Source: an uncultured Bacteroidota bacterium (GTDB taxonomy: Bacteria; Bacteroidota; Bacteroidia; Chitinophagales; Chitinophagaceae). From it: a stretch of 36,785 nt of DNA. A program made the translations under genes and the position numbers. This document shows positions 1 through 8,700 of the stretch, piece after piece. Every line of letters starts with the position of its first letter. Position 1 is the stretch's first letter. The notes beneath the pieces were generated by a model. That model saw only the letters and a list, made by a program, of their open reading frames with translations. It did no database searches and was not told the origin of the DNA. The DNA lies in assembly GCA_903887005.1 (NCBI GenBank), contig CAISOH010000034.1:1-36785 (forward strand). The letters run 5' to 3'.

Positions 1-1
1 G

Positions 2-307
2 AAAAAATTAATGCTTTTCGCGCTGGTATCAGCTTTCACTTTGGGTTCCTCATATGCACAAGATCATAAGGCGCCACCACCACCTCCTCCACAAAACAGG
101 CCAGAACCATTGGCTAAACCAAATTCCGGACCTGTATCTGTGCCAGGCAAAGAGAATGTACCTGCACCGGTACCTCAACCCCAGGTAGATAAGCATCATC
201 CTGTTTCTAATCATAATGGGAATGTTCCTATCGCTAAACATCACAAAATGCCACAGCCGCAACCACCGTTACAACAGGGCAATAGGCCAAAACCAATGAA
301 CCATTAA
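2..307 (+). CDS. Secreted Pro/His-rich small protein (5' end cut by window edge)
   Basis: The frame is open from the window edge. The first visible codons read KKL before an internal ATG at 11, and the first base of the window is a g, so the true ATG probably lies just outside. The N terminus is a typical Bacteroidota signal peptide (hydrophobic stretch, then SSYAQ). The mature part is about 80 residues, low complexity, rich in Pro, His, Gln and Asn, with a PPPPPP run near its start. I recognise no domain. It is probably an exported, disordered protein of unknown role. The stop is followed by a strong hairpin. Confidence 0.6.
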   Translation, partial: KKLMLFALVSAFTLGSSYAQDHKAPPPPPPQNRPEPLAKPNSGPVSVPGKENVPAPVPQPQVDKHHPVSNHNGNVPIAKHHKMPQPQPPLQQGNRPKPMNH

Positions 308-327
308 TTATAGAATGCAGAATAGAG

Positions 328-361
328 ATATAGGGATACAATGAAAATTGTATCCCTATAT
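328..361 (+). terminator. Hairpin with GAAA loop after the Pro/His-rich gene
   Basis: A 15-bp uninterrupted inverted repeat (328-342 with 347-361) closes on a GAAA tetraloop. It lies about 20 bases after the stop at 307 and is followed by an AT-rich stretch. It is probably a factor-independent terminator, although the tail is mixed A/T and not a clean T run. Confidence 0.65.
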
Positions 362-422
362 AATTTATAGTTATTACCACGCAATGTATAATTTAATATC
401 TTGCACCAAAAGATAAAATAAG

Positions 423-1229
423 ATGAAAAGAACAGTTATATTTTTTTTCACATTACTGTATCCGGTATTATTATTTAGCCAGATTTTAAATCTTGATAGA
501 ACTGTAGAAGTTGACAGTTCCTATAACAGTAAGAAAAAATACGCTGCAATATTAGGCGCATCCTTTTATAGCGTTCAGCAAAAGTATAGCTTTATTGATG
601 AATCTTTAACCTACGACTTCACCCATTACTTGCCTAAAAATCACATACTTGTTCTAAGTGGGAAAACTAATATAACCAGTTCAGGGAATACAGTTTTTCA
701 GAATATGGGGTTTGCTCATCTCAGGTACAGGGACAATGATACACGAAAATTTTCCGCTGAACCCTTCACTCAATACCAATGGAATCATACATTAGGCTTA
801 ATACAGCGGTATTTATTGGGTTGTAATTTACGCGTTCAGTTATTGAATAATACCAAGATGGATATTTATTATGGCTTGGGGGTAATGTATGAAAATGAAC
901 AATGGAACTATGACGGTGTTATTAACCCTGATTTAATACCAATTGATTGGAAAGTAATCAAAAATGATTTTTATAAAACAAACCAGTACGTTAAAGCTGC
1001 TATTTCATTAAGTGATAACTGTGACGTTGTTTCTGCAATATTTCTGCAAAACAAAATTGATGATTTCATGAACACTTACCGGCTCAGTAATTATACCACA
1101 TTCAATATACGTATTAATAGTAAATTCTATTTTGCGATTTCTGGTGACATATCTTATGATAATAAACCGGTTGTACCCATAAAAAATACGTTCTATAGTA
1201 TGGTCTCGTCTTTATCATTAAGGTTATAA
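423..1229 (+). CDS. Predicted outer-membrane beta-barrel protein (DUF481-like)
   Basis: 268 residues. A signal peptide (about residues 1-20, ending LLFSQ) precedes a body of alternating polar and hydrophobic stretches with many Tyr, Phe and Asn, ending in SLSLRL, as in bacterial outer-membrane barrels. The central part (QYQWNHTLGLIQRYLLG and YYGLGVMYENEQW) resembles DUF481/YdiY-type proteins. I recognise this by pattern only. The gene stands alone between a terminator-like hairpin and a convergent gene. Function unknown. Confidence 0.6.
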   Translation: MKRTVIFFFTLLYPVLLFSQILNLDRTVEVDSSYNSKKKYAAILGASFYSVQQKYSFIDESLTYDFTHYLPKNHILVLSGKTNITSSGNTVFQNMGFAHLRYRDNDTRKFSAEPFTQYQWNHTLGLIQRYLLGCNLRVQLLNNTKMDIYYGLGVMYENEQWNYDGVINPDLIPIDWKVIKNDFYKTNQYVKAAISLSDNCDVVSAIFLQNKIDDFMNTYRLSNYTTFNIRINSKFYFAISGDISYDNKPVVPIKNTFYSMVSSLSLRL

Positions 1230-1363
1230 AGGGGCAATTCATTACCCCTGGGGACATGTTACAGAAGATAAAAAAATGGTGAATGACGCTCGTAAAATAG
1301 TATGGATAAAACGTTCATCCATATGCGGCAGGTTTATGAGCATATCCACGGCATATCCTGACA

Positions 1364-2440
1364 TTATTTATTGGCAACAATTATCTTACTATAATAGATA
1401 TGCTGCCCTATGGTTGAAGATAGAAAATAGATACCTGCGGAAACATCAAGATTTACAACTGTTGTAATGTTGGTTGCAGTTATTATTTCTTTTACTTTTT
1501 CACCCAACATATTGGTTATTGTAAGCGCTACCCGCTCATTAGCAGCAGAGGGAATATACACAGAAAATGTTCCATCGTTAGGATTAGGATAGATGTTGCT
1601 TTCCAAAAGATTGTTTTGAGGCACACTGACACCGCAGGGTTTAACTGTGAGAAAAACATTTTCATGATTCATGCAACCATTCGCTTTCAGGGTGAAGTAA
1701 TAAGTAACCATAACAGGACTTGTTGTTGTATCGTCCAGCGTCTCAAGTATATTACCTGAACCAGAAGATGTCGGGTTGCTGATACCTGCTTTCAGATTGC
1801 GTGTCCAGCTAAATGTTGTTCCGGGAGTACCGCTTGCCGGGTAATAGCTAAATAAAGTACTGTCACACACAGATGGTGTTAGCTGACTGCTTAACACGGG
1901 GGTAGGATTGACCGTTACCGTCACGTTTGCAGTATTTGTGCAACCGTTTGCTGTCAATGTATAAGTGTAAGTTACGGCAACCGGGAAATTAGTATAATTT
2001 ATCAGTTGTTCAACAGGATTATCGATTCCGCTTCCGGCAAGCAGTAGGATACCCGGAACGTAAGCGCGTTCCCAACTAAATAAAGCGCCCGGTGGAATGC
2101 TCGTTGGCGTATAATTGAAGTAACTACTATCGCAAATAGCAGGTGGTGTTAGCGTGCTGGTAAGTATCGGCTGCGGGTTTACAGTAACAGTAATAGTTAC
2201 ATAACTAAGTCCGGCCGTATAAGTAATAGTTGAAGTACCCGCGGATACACCAGATACAATACCAGATGAAACGGTTGCAACAGAAGTAGTACTGCTGCTC
2301 CAGGTACCTCCGGCAGTCGTATCGCTTAAAGCAGTAGTAGCGAACTGGCATACAACCGGTGTTCCGGTTATCGGCCCAACCACAGCATAGGAAATAAAAG
2401 GCAAAAAGAACAGGGATAATATCAGGCTAAAGTATCTCAT
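1364..2440 (-). CDS. Secreted Ig-like repeat protein with T9SS sorting domain
   Basis: 358 residues. The signal peptide (about 1-19, ending ISYAVV) is followed by a BIG2-like segment (TAGGTWSSSTTSVATVSSG, about 40-85). Two PKD/Ig-like repeats follow, each beginning near a PQPIL or PTPVL motif and containing an ATVTYTYTL or MVTYYFTL strand. The last ~80 residues (IYPNPNDGTFSVYIP to the terminal KIIVANK) form a type A T9SS C-terminal sorting domain. Known family behaviour: such proteins cross the outer membrane by T9SS and are released or anchored at the surface. It is probably an adhesin or surface protein; the ligand cannot be read from the sequence. Confidence 0.8.
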   Translation of the reverse strand: MRYFSLILSLFFLPFISYAVVGPITGTPVVCQFATTALSDTTAGGTWSSSTTSVATVSSGIVSGVSAGTSTITYTAGLSYVTITVTVNPQPILTSTLTPPAICDSSYFNYTPTSIPPGALFSWERAYVPGILLLAGSGIDNPVEQLINYTNFPVAVTYTYTLTANGCTNTANVTVTVNPTPVLSSQLTPSVCDSTLFSYYPASGTPGTTFSWTRNLKAGISNPTSSGSGNILETLDDTTTSPVMVTYYFTLKANGCMNHENVFLTVKPCGVSVPQNNLLESNIYPNPNDGTFSVYIPSAANERVALTITNMLGEKVKEIITATNITTVVNLDVSAGIYFLSSTIGQHIYYSKIIVANK

Positions 2441-2490
2441 GGGATGGTCTTAGAACGTAAATTTATAGTATGGACAAAACGTTCAGTTTT

Positions 2491-2871
2491 CTATTTTGCC
2501 ACGCTCATCGGGATATTAGGACTTTGGGGATTAACAGTTACCTTTAATAAAGCAGGTTGAATAACTAAATCCATATCTTCCATTGGAATAGCGCCAAGCA
2601 AAACATCTTCACCAAAAACCATTGCACCGGTAAAACAATTACGGTTTTTAAAAGTAATCTTTACCGGGCCTACATATGGCACAAGCTTCTTACTGCCGTC
2701 GGCTAAGGTTACTTCCCGTTCCTCTAATTGTTTTAGTTTCAATTGAAAAGAAATATGCTGCGGGATGCATAAGTGCAAAGCGCCTGTATCCACCAAAGCC
2801 TTTGTGACATATGGCTCCATTTCCGGTGCTAAAAGGTTAGTGATCTGGATTTCTGTATAAATCAATCCCAT
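2491..2871 (-). CDS. Small clan AA (retropepsin-like) aspartic protease
   Basis: 126 residues, one domain, no signal peptide. The catalytic motif is ALVDTGA, a hydrophobic-DTG motif typical of retropepsin-like single-domain proteases that act as dimers. A second conserved block, LLGAIPMEDMD, corresponds to the hydrophobic-hydrophobic-Gly segment. Bacterial cytosolic clan AA proteases of this size are widespread, with substrates mostly unknown. A paralog lies at 5194-5613 on the other side of dnaX, with the same start (MGL-Y-E) and the same FKNR and LLGAIP blocks. Confidence 0.8.
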   Translation of the reverse strand: MGLIYTEIQITNLLAPEMEPYVTKALVDTGALHLCIPQHISFQLKLKQLEEREVTLADGSKKLVPYVGPVKITFKNRNCFTGAMVFGEDVLLGAIPMEDMDLVIQPALLKVTVNPQSPNIPMSVAK

Positions 2872-3012
2872 AAAACAAAATTACAATTTTATTTCTTATC
2901 TGAATTGTTTTGAACAATAACAATCTAAATGAGACACTTATCAATAGTATTTTTATCACGAAACACACTATATAATTCCACTTTTTTAATCCCTCTTTTT
3001 CTGGTAAATTTG

Positions 3013-3075
3013 TAAAACATTTCAATTCATGAATTCAAAGATTTTTTGAATTTTGAATTTTGGCTTTTGAATTTA
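3013..3075 (+). repeat. AT-rich TTTTGAATTT direct repeat before dnaX
   Basis: Just before the dnaX start the sequence repeats TTTTGAATTT several times, with a GAATTC palindrome nearby (GAATTCATGAATTC-like). The reverse complement of the same word recurs after bcrA at about 21738-21757. It looks like a dispersed simple intergenic repeat of this genome. Its effect on dnaX expression is unknown. Confidence 0.45.
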
Positions 3076-3079
3076 AAGA

Positions 3080-4885
3080 ATGAGCGACAATTATATAGTT
3101 TCCGCCCGGAAGTACCGCCCGCAGACGTTTGATACGGTTGTGGGGCAGGAGCATATTACTACTACGCTGAAAAATGCCATCAAAAACCAACACCTGGCAC
3201 ATGCATTCCTTTTTTGCGGCCCGCGTGGTGTGGGCAAGACCACCTGCGCCCGTATTCTTGCCAAGACCATCAACTGTGAATCGCCTACCGAAGATATGGA
3301 AGCATGTGGTATATGCCCTACCTGTGTAAGCTTTAAGAACAATGCTTCTTTCAACGTTTTTGAACTGGATGCCGCCAGCAACAACTCCGTTGACGACATA
3401 CGCGAACTCACCAACCAGGTACGTTTCGCACCACAGCAAGGGAAGTACAAGATATATATAATAGATGAGGTGCACATGCTCACAGCATCGGCATTCAATG
3501 CATTCCTGAAAACACTGGAAGAGCCACCGCCCTATGCTATTTTTATTCTCGCTACTACCGAGAAACATAAAGTACTTCCCACCGTTCAGAGCCGTTGCCA
3601 GATATTTGAATTCAAGCGCATAACCACGCATGATATTGTGGCGCACCTGCAAAGCATAGCCAGCAAAGAAGGCATGATTGCCCAGGAAGCTGCCCTGCAT
3701 GTAATTGCGCAGAAAAGCGAAGGCTGTATGCGTGATGCGCTTTCCATGCTCGACCGTATTGCCAGTTTTACAAATGGGATGCTCACCTACAAGAATACCA
3801 TGGCGCATCTGAACTTGCTGGATGCGGAGTATTATTTCCGACTTACTGACAGTATGCTAAGCCAGGACGTAGCCGCTGCCTTGCTGCTGTTTGACCAGGC
3901 GCTGGAAAAAGGTTTTGAGGGCGACATTATCATTAATGGGCTGGCAGAGCATTTCCGTAATCTGCTGCTGTGCAAAGACGCCCGAATGGCAAAACTGCTG
4001 GACGTGCCGAATGACCACAAGCCCATGTATCATGAAAAGGCTAACCAAACCCCGCCATCATTTATACTATCTGCACTTAATGTTATTAACGACAGCGAAC
4101 TGCAATACAAGAGCGCAACCAACAAGCGCCTGCATGTGGAAATGTGCCTGATAAGGCTGTGTTTTTTGCTGCAGAGCCTTTCTGTTACGCAGTTGGCAGC
4201 TGATAATTCACAGTCAGCAGTTGGCGATGTAAAAAAAAACTCCAATAGTGTAGGTAATGCGCCCTCAACTGTTGCACAGATAGTTAATAATGCACCTCCG
4301 AGCGCTGATTATGAATCTGTAGGAATAAAAGAACAGATAATACAGGAGCCTGCCCCACAACCGATACAACAAAAAGAAATACCAAACCCACTGCCACCTG
4401 TGTCAACCACAACCGCATCCGGCGGTCGCAGGTTAACAATGAATATTCTTGACGATATTGATGCAGCGGTTACTACAGCAACAGCCAACCTGAAACATGA
4501 AAAAAAGACGGTTTCAGATGAGATTGCAAAACAACTTTTTGAAAAATATAAAAAACACTTACAGGACACCAATAAAACGGTCATTTACGCACAGTTCAGC
4601 ATGATGCGTGTTGAAGCTTTACCCCCGGATGAGGTACGCATAATCTCCCCAAGTGAATTTACCGATGCTTACGCACTTGAACAGCGCACTGCACTCATAG
4701 ATTTTTATCGTGCTGAAACCAAAATGGTCATACGGATTACTACAGAAATACAGGAAGACGAAGCCATAAAAAACGCGCAAATAACGAAGGTACTCAGCAA
4801 GAGTGAAATGTATGAAGTTATGGCCGGTAAAAATCCAAATCTCGCTAAACTGAGAGATGGGCTTGGAATGCAGATTGAGTATTAG
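3080..4885 (+). CDS. dnaX: DNA polymerase III subunit gamma/tau
   Basis: 601 residues. Clamp-loader ATPase of the replicative polymerase. The N terminus (RKYRPQTFDTVVGQEH) is the DnaX signature. Walker A is GPRGVGKTT (about 47-55), followed by the four-Cys zinc module (NCESP to CPTCVSF, about 64-82). Walker B is IIDEVHML (about 127-134), and TLEEPP plus ATTEKHKVLPTVQSRCQ give the sensor and arginine-finger region. Domain III ends near residue 370, then a Pro/Ser-rich linker and a C-terminal tau domain (about 470-601). The linker begins at a nine-A run at codons 384-387 that could give a shorter gamma product. Antisense frames over the first 700 bases are shadows. Confidence 0.97.
   Translation: MSDNYIVSARKYRPQTFDTVVGQEHITTTLKNAIKNQHLAHAFLFCGPRGVGKTTCARILAKTINCESPTEDMEACGICPTCVSFKNNASFNVFELDAASNNSVDDIRELTNQVRFAPQQGKYKIYIIDEVHMLTASAFNAFLKTLEEPPPYAIFILATTEKHKVLPTVQSRCQIFEFKRITTHDIVAHLQSIASKEGMIAQEAALHVIAQKSEGCMRDALSMLDRIASFTNGMLTYKNTMAHLNLLDAEYYFRLTDSMLSQDVAAALLLFDQALEKGFEGDIIINGLAEHFRNLLLCKDARMAKLLDVPNDHKPMYHEKANQTPPSFILSALNVINDSELQYKSATNKRLHVEMCLIRLCFLLQSLSVTQLAADNSQSAVGDVKKNSNSVGNAPSTVAQIVNNAPPSADYESVGIKEQIIQEPAPQPIQQKEIPNPLPPVSTTTASGGRRLTMNILDDIDAAVTTATANLKHEKKTVSDEIAKQLFEKYKKHLQDTNKTVIYAQFSMMRVEALPPDEVRIISPSEFTDAYALEQRTALIDFYRAETKMVIRITTEIQEDEAIKNAQITKVLSKSEMYEVMAGKNPNLAKLRDGLGMQIEY
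4231..4239 (+). promoter_or_regulatory. A9 slippage run in dnaX
   Basis: Nine consecutive A follow the end of the conserved DnaX core (codons 384-387, reading V-K-K-N in frame). Adding one A gives V-K-K-K-L-Q-stop. Removing one gives V-K-K-T-P-I-V-stop. Both give a product of about 390 residues that keeps the ATPase and domain III but lacks the tau tail. Homopolymer slippage making gamma from dnaX is known in Thermus thermophilus; its use here is inferred. Confidence 0.5.
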
Positions 4886-4974
4886 TAAAAGGTAGAAAAG
4901 TTAAAATAGAAAAGGGTAGTAGCTGTTAGTAAGAGGCAATACCAAACGACTTTTACTCAATGCGCTTTCAATAC

Positions 4975-5022
4975 GCGAAGTTATTATGTGAAAGAGCGTT
5001 TGCTTCCATATAATAACTTCGC
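4975..5022. repeat. 13-bp perfect inverted repeat after dnaX
   Basis: GCGAAGTTATTAT (4975-4987) pairs perfectly with 5010-5022 and extends a further three pairs if one G-T wobble is allowed, leaving a loop of about 16 bases. It lies 90 bases past the dnaX stop and about 170 bases past the stop of the convergent protease gene, so it may end either transcript. There is no T run. Otherwise the gap 4886-5193 holds AT-rich tandem words (AAAAGGTAGAAAAGTT-like) and a duplicated gene fragment. Confidence 0.5.
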
Positions 5023-5045
5023 AGACTTATACCAGACAAAAAAAT

Positions 5046-5187
5046 TAATTCCCCGAATTCACCGATGTGGTTTTACTCCTCCCTTTCTCTGCAGTAATTG
5101 TAGTATGTGCCTTCTCCTTGTATTCAGCAGTTATTTTTTCGTAAGATTGTTCGCCTTTTTTCAAATCATCATTCAGTACGGTAACAA
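5046..5187 (-). pseudogene. Duplicated 3' end fragment of the Asp-box protein gene
   Basis: About 140 bases here match 5789-5930, the last ~45 codons plus stop of the large Asp-box gene, with roughly 85% identity by eye and no shift in the first 120 bases. The copied segment ends just before the stop of the protease gene at 5194. It is a decayed relic, probably from a tandem duplication or recombination that placed the second protease gene between two copies of the Asp-box 3' end. No start codon or other part of the gene is present. Confidence 0.75.
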
Positions 5188-5193
5188 CCAGCA

Positions 5194-5613
5194 TTATTTC
5201 ATTTTCATTTGTGCAAAATATGGGTGTTCGGGATTTACTATCAACTCTTGCCGTTGCGGATGAATCAATACATCCATATCTTCCAACGGTATGGCGCCTA
5301 ATAAGGGTTCAGAGCTGCCGGGCAACACCATTGCACTGCAAACGCAACGCCTGTTCTTAAAACGCACTTCTACCGGCGATACCACATCATATTCCACAAT
5401 ATGCCCGTTTGCCAGCTCTGCCTTTCTTTTTTCTACAACCGGCAGTTGCAATTGTTCCTGTATGCTTTCATTTATAGCAAGCATATAAGCTCCTGTATCA
5501 ACCAGCATACTTACAGGCATTTTTCTTATCTCATCTTCGCCTATTATATGTCTGCGTGCCAATACCAGGTCTTCTCCATTTATTAATATTACTTCGGCAT
5601 ACACTAACCCCAT
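5194..5613 (-). CDS. Small clan AA aspartic protease, second copy
   Basis: 139 residues, paralog of the protein at 2491-2871. It shares the MGL-Y-E start, the catalytic MLVDTGAY motif, the ELANG segment, FKNRRC and LLGAIPLEDMD. It has about ten extra residues (GEDLVLARRHIIGEDE) before the catalytic strand. The active Asp is kept, so it should be able to form an active dimer. No signal peptide; expected in the cytoplasm. Its 3' end abuts the duplicated Asp-box gene fragment. Confidence 0.8.
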   Translation of the reverse strand: MGLVYAEVILINGEDLVLARRHIIGEDEIRKMPVSMLVDTGAYMLAINESIQEQLQLPVVEKRKAELANGHIVEYDVVSPVEVRFKNRRCVCSAMVLPGSSEPLLGAIPLEDMDVLIHPQRQELIVNPEHPYFAQMKMK

Positions 5614-5742
5614 AAGTTTTTTGTGTTTTGTCTAATGTATAAAAGTAAGCAGAATTTCAGGAAATAAACAGGGTCTAATGTTCTCGTGCTTCTTTTGTCG
5701 GGCAAAATAGTGCATTTTGACAGTTGTAACGTAACTCAACAC

Positions 5743-5780
5743 GTCCCCGTCTGACCGCGAAAAGCGGTACTAACGGGGAC
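5743..5780 (-). terminator. Nested GC-rich hairpin after the Asp-box gene
   Basis: GTCCCCGT (5743-5750) pairs with ACGGGGAC (5773-5780), and inside it ACCGC (5754-5758) pairs with GCGGT (5764-5768) around a GAAAA loop. It begins six bases after the Asp-box gene stop, as a 3'-end structure would. There is no T run on either side, so it may protect the transcript end or be a REP-like unit instead of an intrinsic terminator. Confidence 0.5.
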
Positions 5781-5786
5781 GGATCC

Positions 5787-8700
5787 CTAATTCCCCGAAT
5801 TCACCGATGTCGTTTTACTCCTCCCTTTCTCTGCTGTAATTGTAGTATGCGCTTTCTCCTGGTATTCTGAGGTGATTTTTTCGTAGGATTCTTCACCTTT
5901 TTTCAAGTCGTCATTCAGTACTGTTATACGCCCTAATTGCAGGTTTGAGGGCTTACATTCCTGGCTGCAAACGGAGGCGTAAACTTCTGTTATGTATTCA
6001 CGGAGTTTTTTCTCGTCCGCAAAAATAGATTTGTGTTTGGTGGCTAATAGGGTGCTTCTCAGTTCTTCCAGTTTGGTGTTATACTCTTTAAGCATTTTTT
6101 TAGCCTGGGGTTTTGTTACGGAGTCCATATTATCCTTTAGCAGCTTTTGCTCTTTATTTATATTGTCCACAAGGGTATATAGCTGTTCATGCATTTTATA
6201 CAATTCCATAGCAGCTTTATATTGCACTTTGCGGTCTTCTTCAGTGAATCGTTTATTCGCATCATCATGCACCATTTGTAACTGGTTGGTATATTCCTTA
6301 TCGCCTATTTTCAGTTTTACAGTATAAGTGCCGGGCAATACAACCGGCGCTATAAATCCGCCATAGTCCATTTTTGTGCTGCCTGTAGCTGTTTTTGGCG
6401 GGGTGTAGCGGAGGTTCCAGTAAACCTTGTTAATGCCCTTGCGTTTGCTGCCGGGCAACGTCTGTACCAGCTTGCCGGTTACATCATATATCTCCACCTT
6501 TACTTCTTTTGTAGCGCGGTCTTTCATGTAGTATTCTATAGGTTGTACATAGTCCGGATTGCCGCCATACCAGCCACCGCTTACCGGGGAGCCACCTCCG
6601 CCATACTTACCCATAGTAATAGGCAATGGCTTATTGTCAAACAAATAAACATCCTTATCAACTACTTCTTTACTAAGCGCACGTATCGGGGTAATGTTGT
6701 TGACTACCATAATGCCCCTGCCATGCGTGGCAATTACGAGGTCATTGGTTTGGGGTTGGATCTGTATATCTCGCACCATGCAATAGTCGGGTATGTGGTT
6801 TTTCATCCGGAACCAGCTTTCGCCGCCGTCTATGCTGGCGATTAGCCCTCTTTCCGTACCGAGGAAGAGCAGGTTTTTGTTTACTATGTCCTCTTTTATT
6901 TTATGGGCATATCCTGTAAATTCATCACTGGTTATCCGTTTCCATGTTTTGCCTGCATCTGTTGATTTGGCAAGGTAGGTGTTCATATCGCCATACATGT
7001 GATTGTCGAATGTGGCGTAAACTACATTTTTGTCAAATTTTGATGGTTCTATACTGCTGACCCATGTCTGTGCAGGAATGCCTGCGGCTTCATAATTTTT
7101 GGCAAGGTTCATCCATGATTTGCCGCCATCGGTAACCAATTGCAGATTGCCATCATCGGTACCCACCCATATCATATTTTCATCGAGCGGTGATTCGGCA
7201 AGGGTGAATATGGTACAATGGTTTTCAGCTGATGTATTATCCTCGCTCAAACCGCCTGACTCTTCCTGTTGTTGTTTTTTCTTGTCATTGGTAGTAAGGT
7301 CGGGTGATATTTTTTGCCAGTTGCGCCCCTGGTCTGTGGTCTTATAAAGGTATTGTGCGGCTGTGTATAAGTTGTGGTGATTAGCCTGCCCGGTGACAAT
7401 GGGCGTATTCCAGTTCCAGCGCAGCTTTTCATCATCTTTACCTGCCTGTGGTGTTATGTCCAATGACTTGAATGTGGTGAGGTCTATACGTCCCAGGTTT
7501 CCTCCCTGCGATTCGGCATAAGCAGTGTTATTGTCGGTAAGGTCGGGCTGCACCCAAAAGCCATCGCCGCCATACATATCCTGCCAGTTTGAATTATTGA
7601 CACCACCGGGAGCTTCGGAGGGCGCCATCCAGCTACCATTATCCTGCAGCCCGCCATACATCCGGTAAGGAGTATTGTTGTCACACGCCACATGGTAAAA
7701 TTGACCTACAGGAAGATTGTAAACAAACATCCAGGTAGTGCCCTTGTCCAGGCTAAAGTAAACGCCGCCATCCGTACCAAGGTACATTTGATTGGTATAG
7801 TTTGGGTTTATCCAGAGCGCGTGGTGGTCGCTATGCACCCAGCCGCCGTCATAGGATGCGTCAGTAAAGGAATAGCCGCCATCATCTGAATAAGAAAAGC
7901 CAAATCCCGGACGATAAACCCTTTTAGGGTCTTTAGGGTCAATGACTAAACAACTAAAATAAAATGGTCTGGATATAACATTCATAGTAGCGCTTTGAGA
8001 TTTCCAGGTTTCGCCGCCATCAGCAGAAATATAAAGCCCTGTTTCTTTTGACTCCACAATCGCAATCATATTTTTTGGGTCGCTCGGTGCGAGTGTAAGG
8101 GCTATACGTCCGAATGGTTTAGTGGGTAAGCCATTAGTAAGCTCTCTCCAGGTATGTCCACCATCAGTACTTTTCCACATGCCGCTGCCCTTGCCGCCCG
8201 AATTGAATGCATAAGGGAACCGCCTGAATTCCCAGGTAGTCGCATATACTATCATGGGATTAGTTGGGTCAATGGCAACATCTGCGCAGCCTGTTTTTTC
8301 ATTGATATAAAATATCTTACTCCAGGTATCGCCGCCATCTGTTGATTTATAAAGCCCCCGGTGTTTGCTGTCGCTCCATAGCGGGCCCGGCGCTGCCGCA
8401 TAAATGTTATTTGGATTTTTGGGGTCTATCAGTATTTTGGCGATATGTTCTGTACTATCCAGACCCACCTTTACCCAGTTATCACCCGCATCTGTTGATT
8501 TGTATAATCCATCGCCAATGGATACTGTATTCCGCATATTACTTTCTCCTGTGCCAACAAAAACGGTAGCAGGGTTAGCCTGATCAACAGCGATAGAGCC
8601 GATACTCATACAATATTTATCGAAGATTGGTTTGAAGGACGCTCCGGCATTGGTGCTTTTCCAGACGCCCCCGCCTGCACTGCCTACATACAAGGTTTTG

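Noticed and set aside
1276-1467. 63-codon plus-strand open frame after the barrel protein gene
   Set aside because: Overlaps the 3' end of the T9SS protein on the other strand; the translation looks random.
3035-3808. Long open frame on the minus strand opposite dnaX
   Set aside because: Lies wholly over the dnaX core in antisense, with no start context or recognisable domain; codon pattern fits the plus-strand gene.
4975-5022. Resemblance of the inverted repeat arms to lox-type recombination arms (ATAACTTCG)
   Set aside because: Arms point the other way, the spacer is about 22 bases, and there is no recombinase gene here; a short match by chance.
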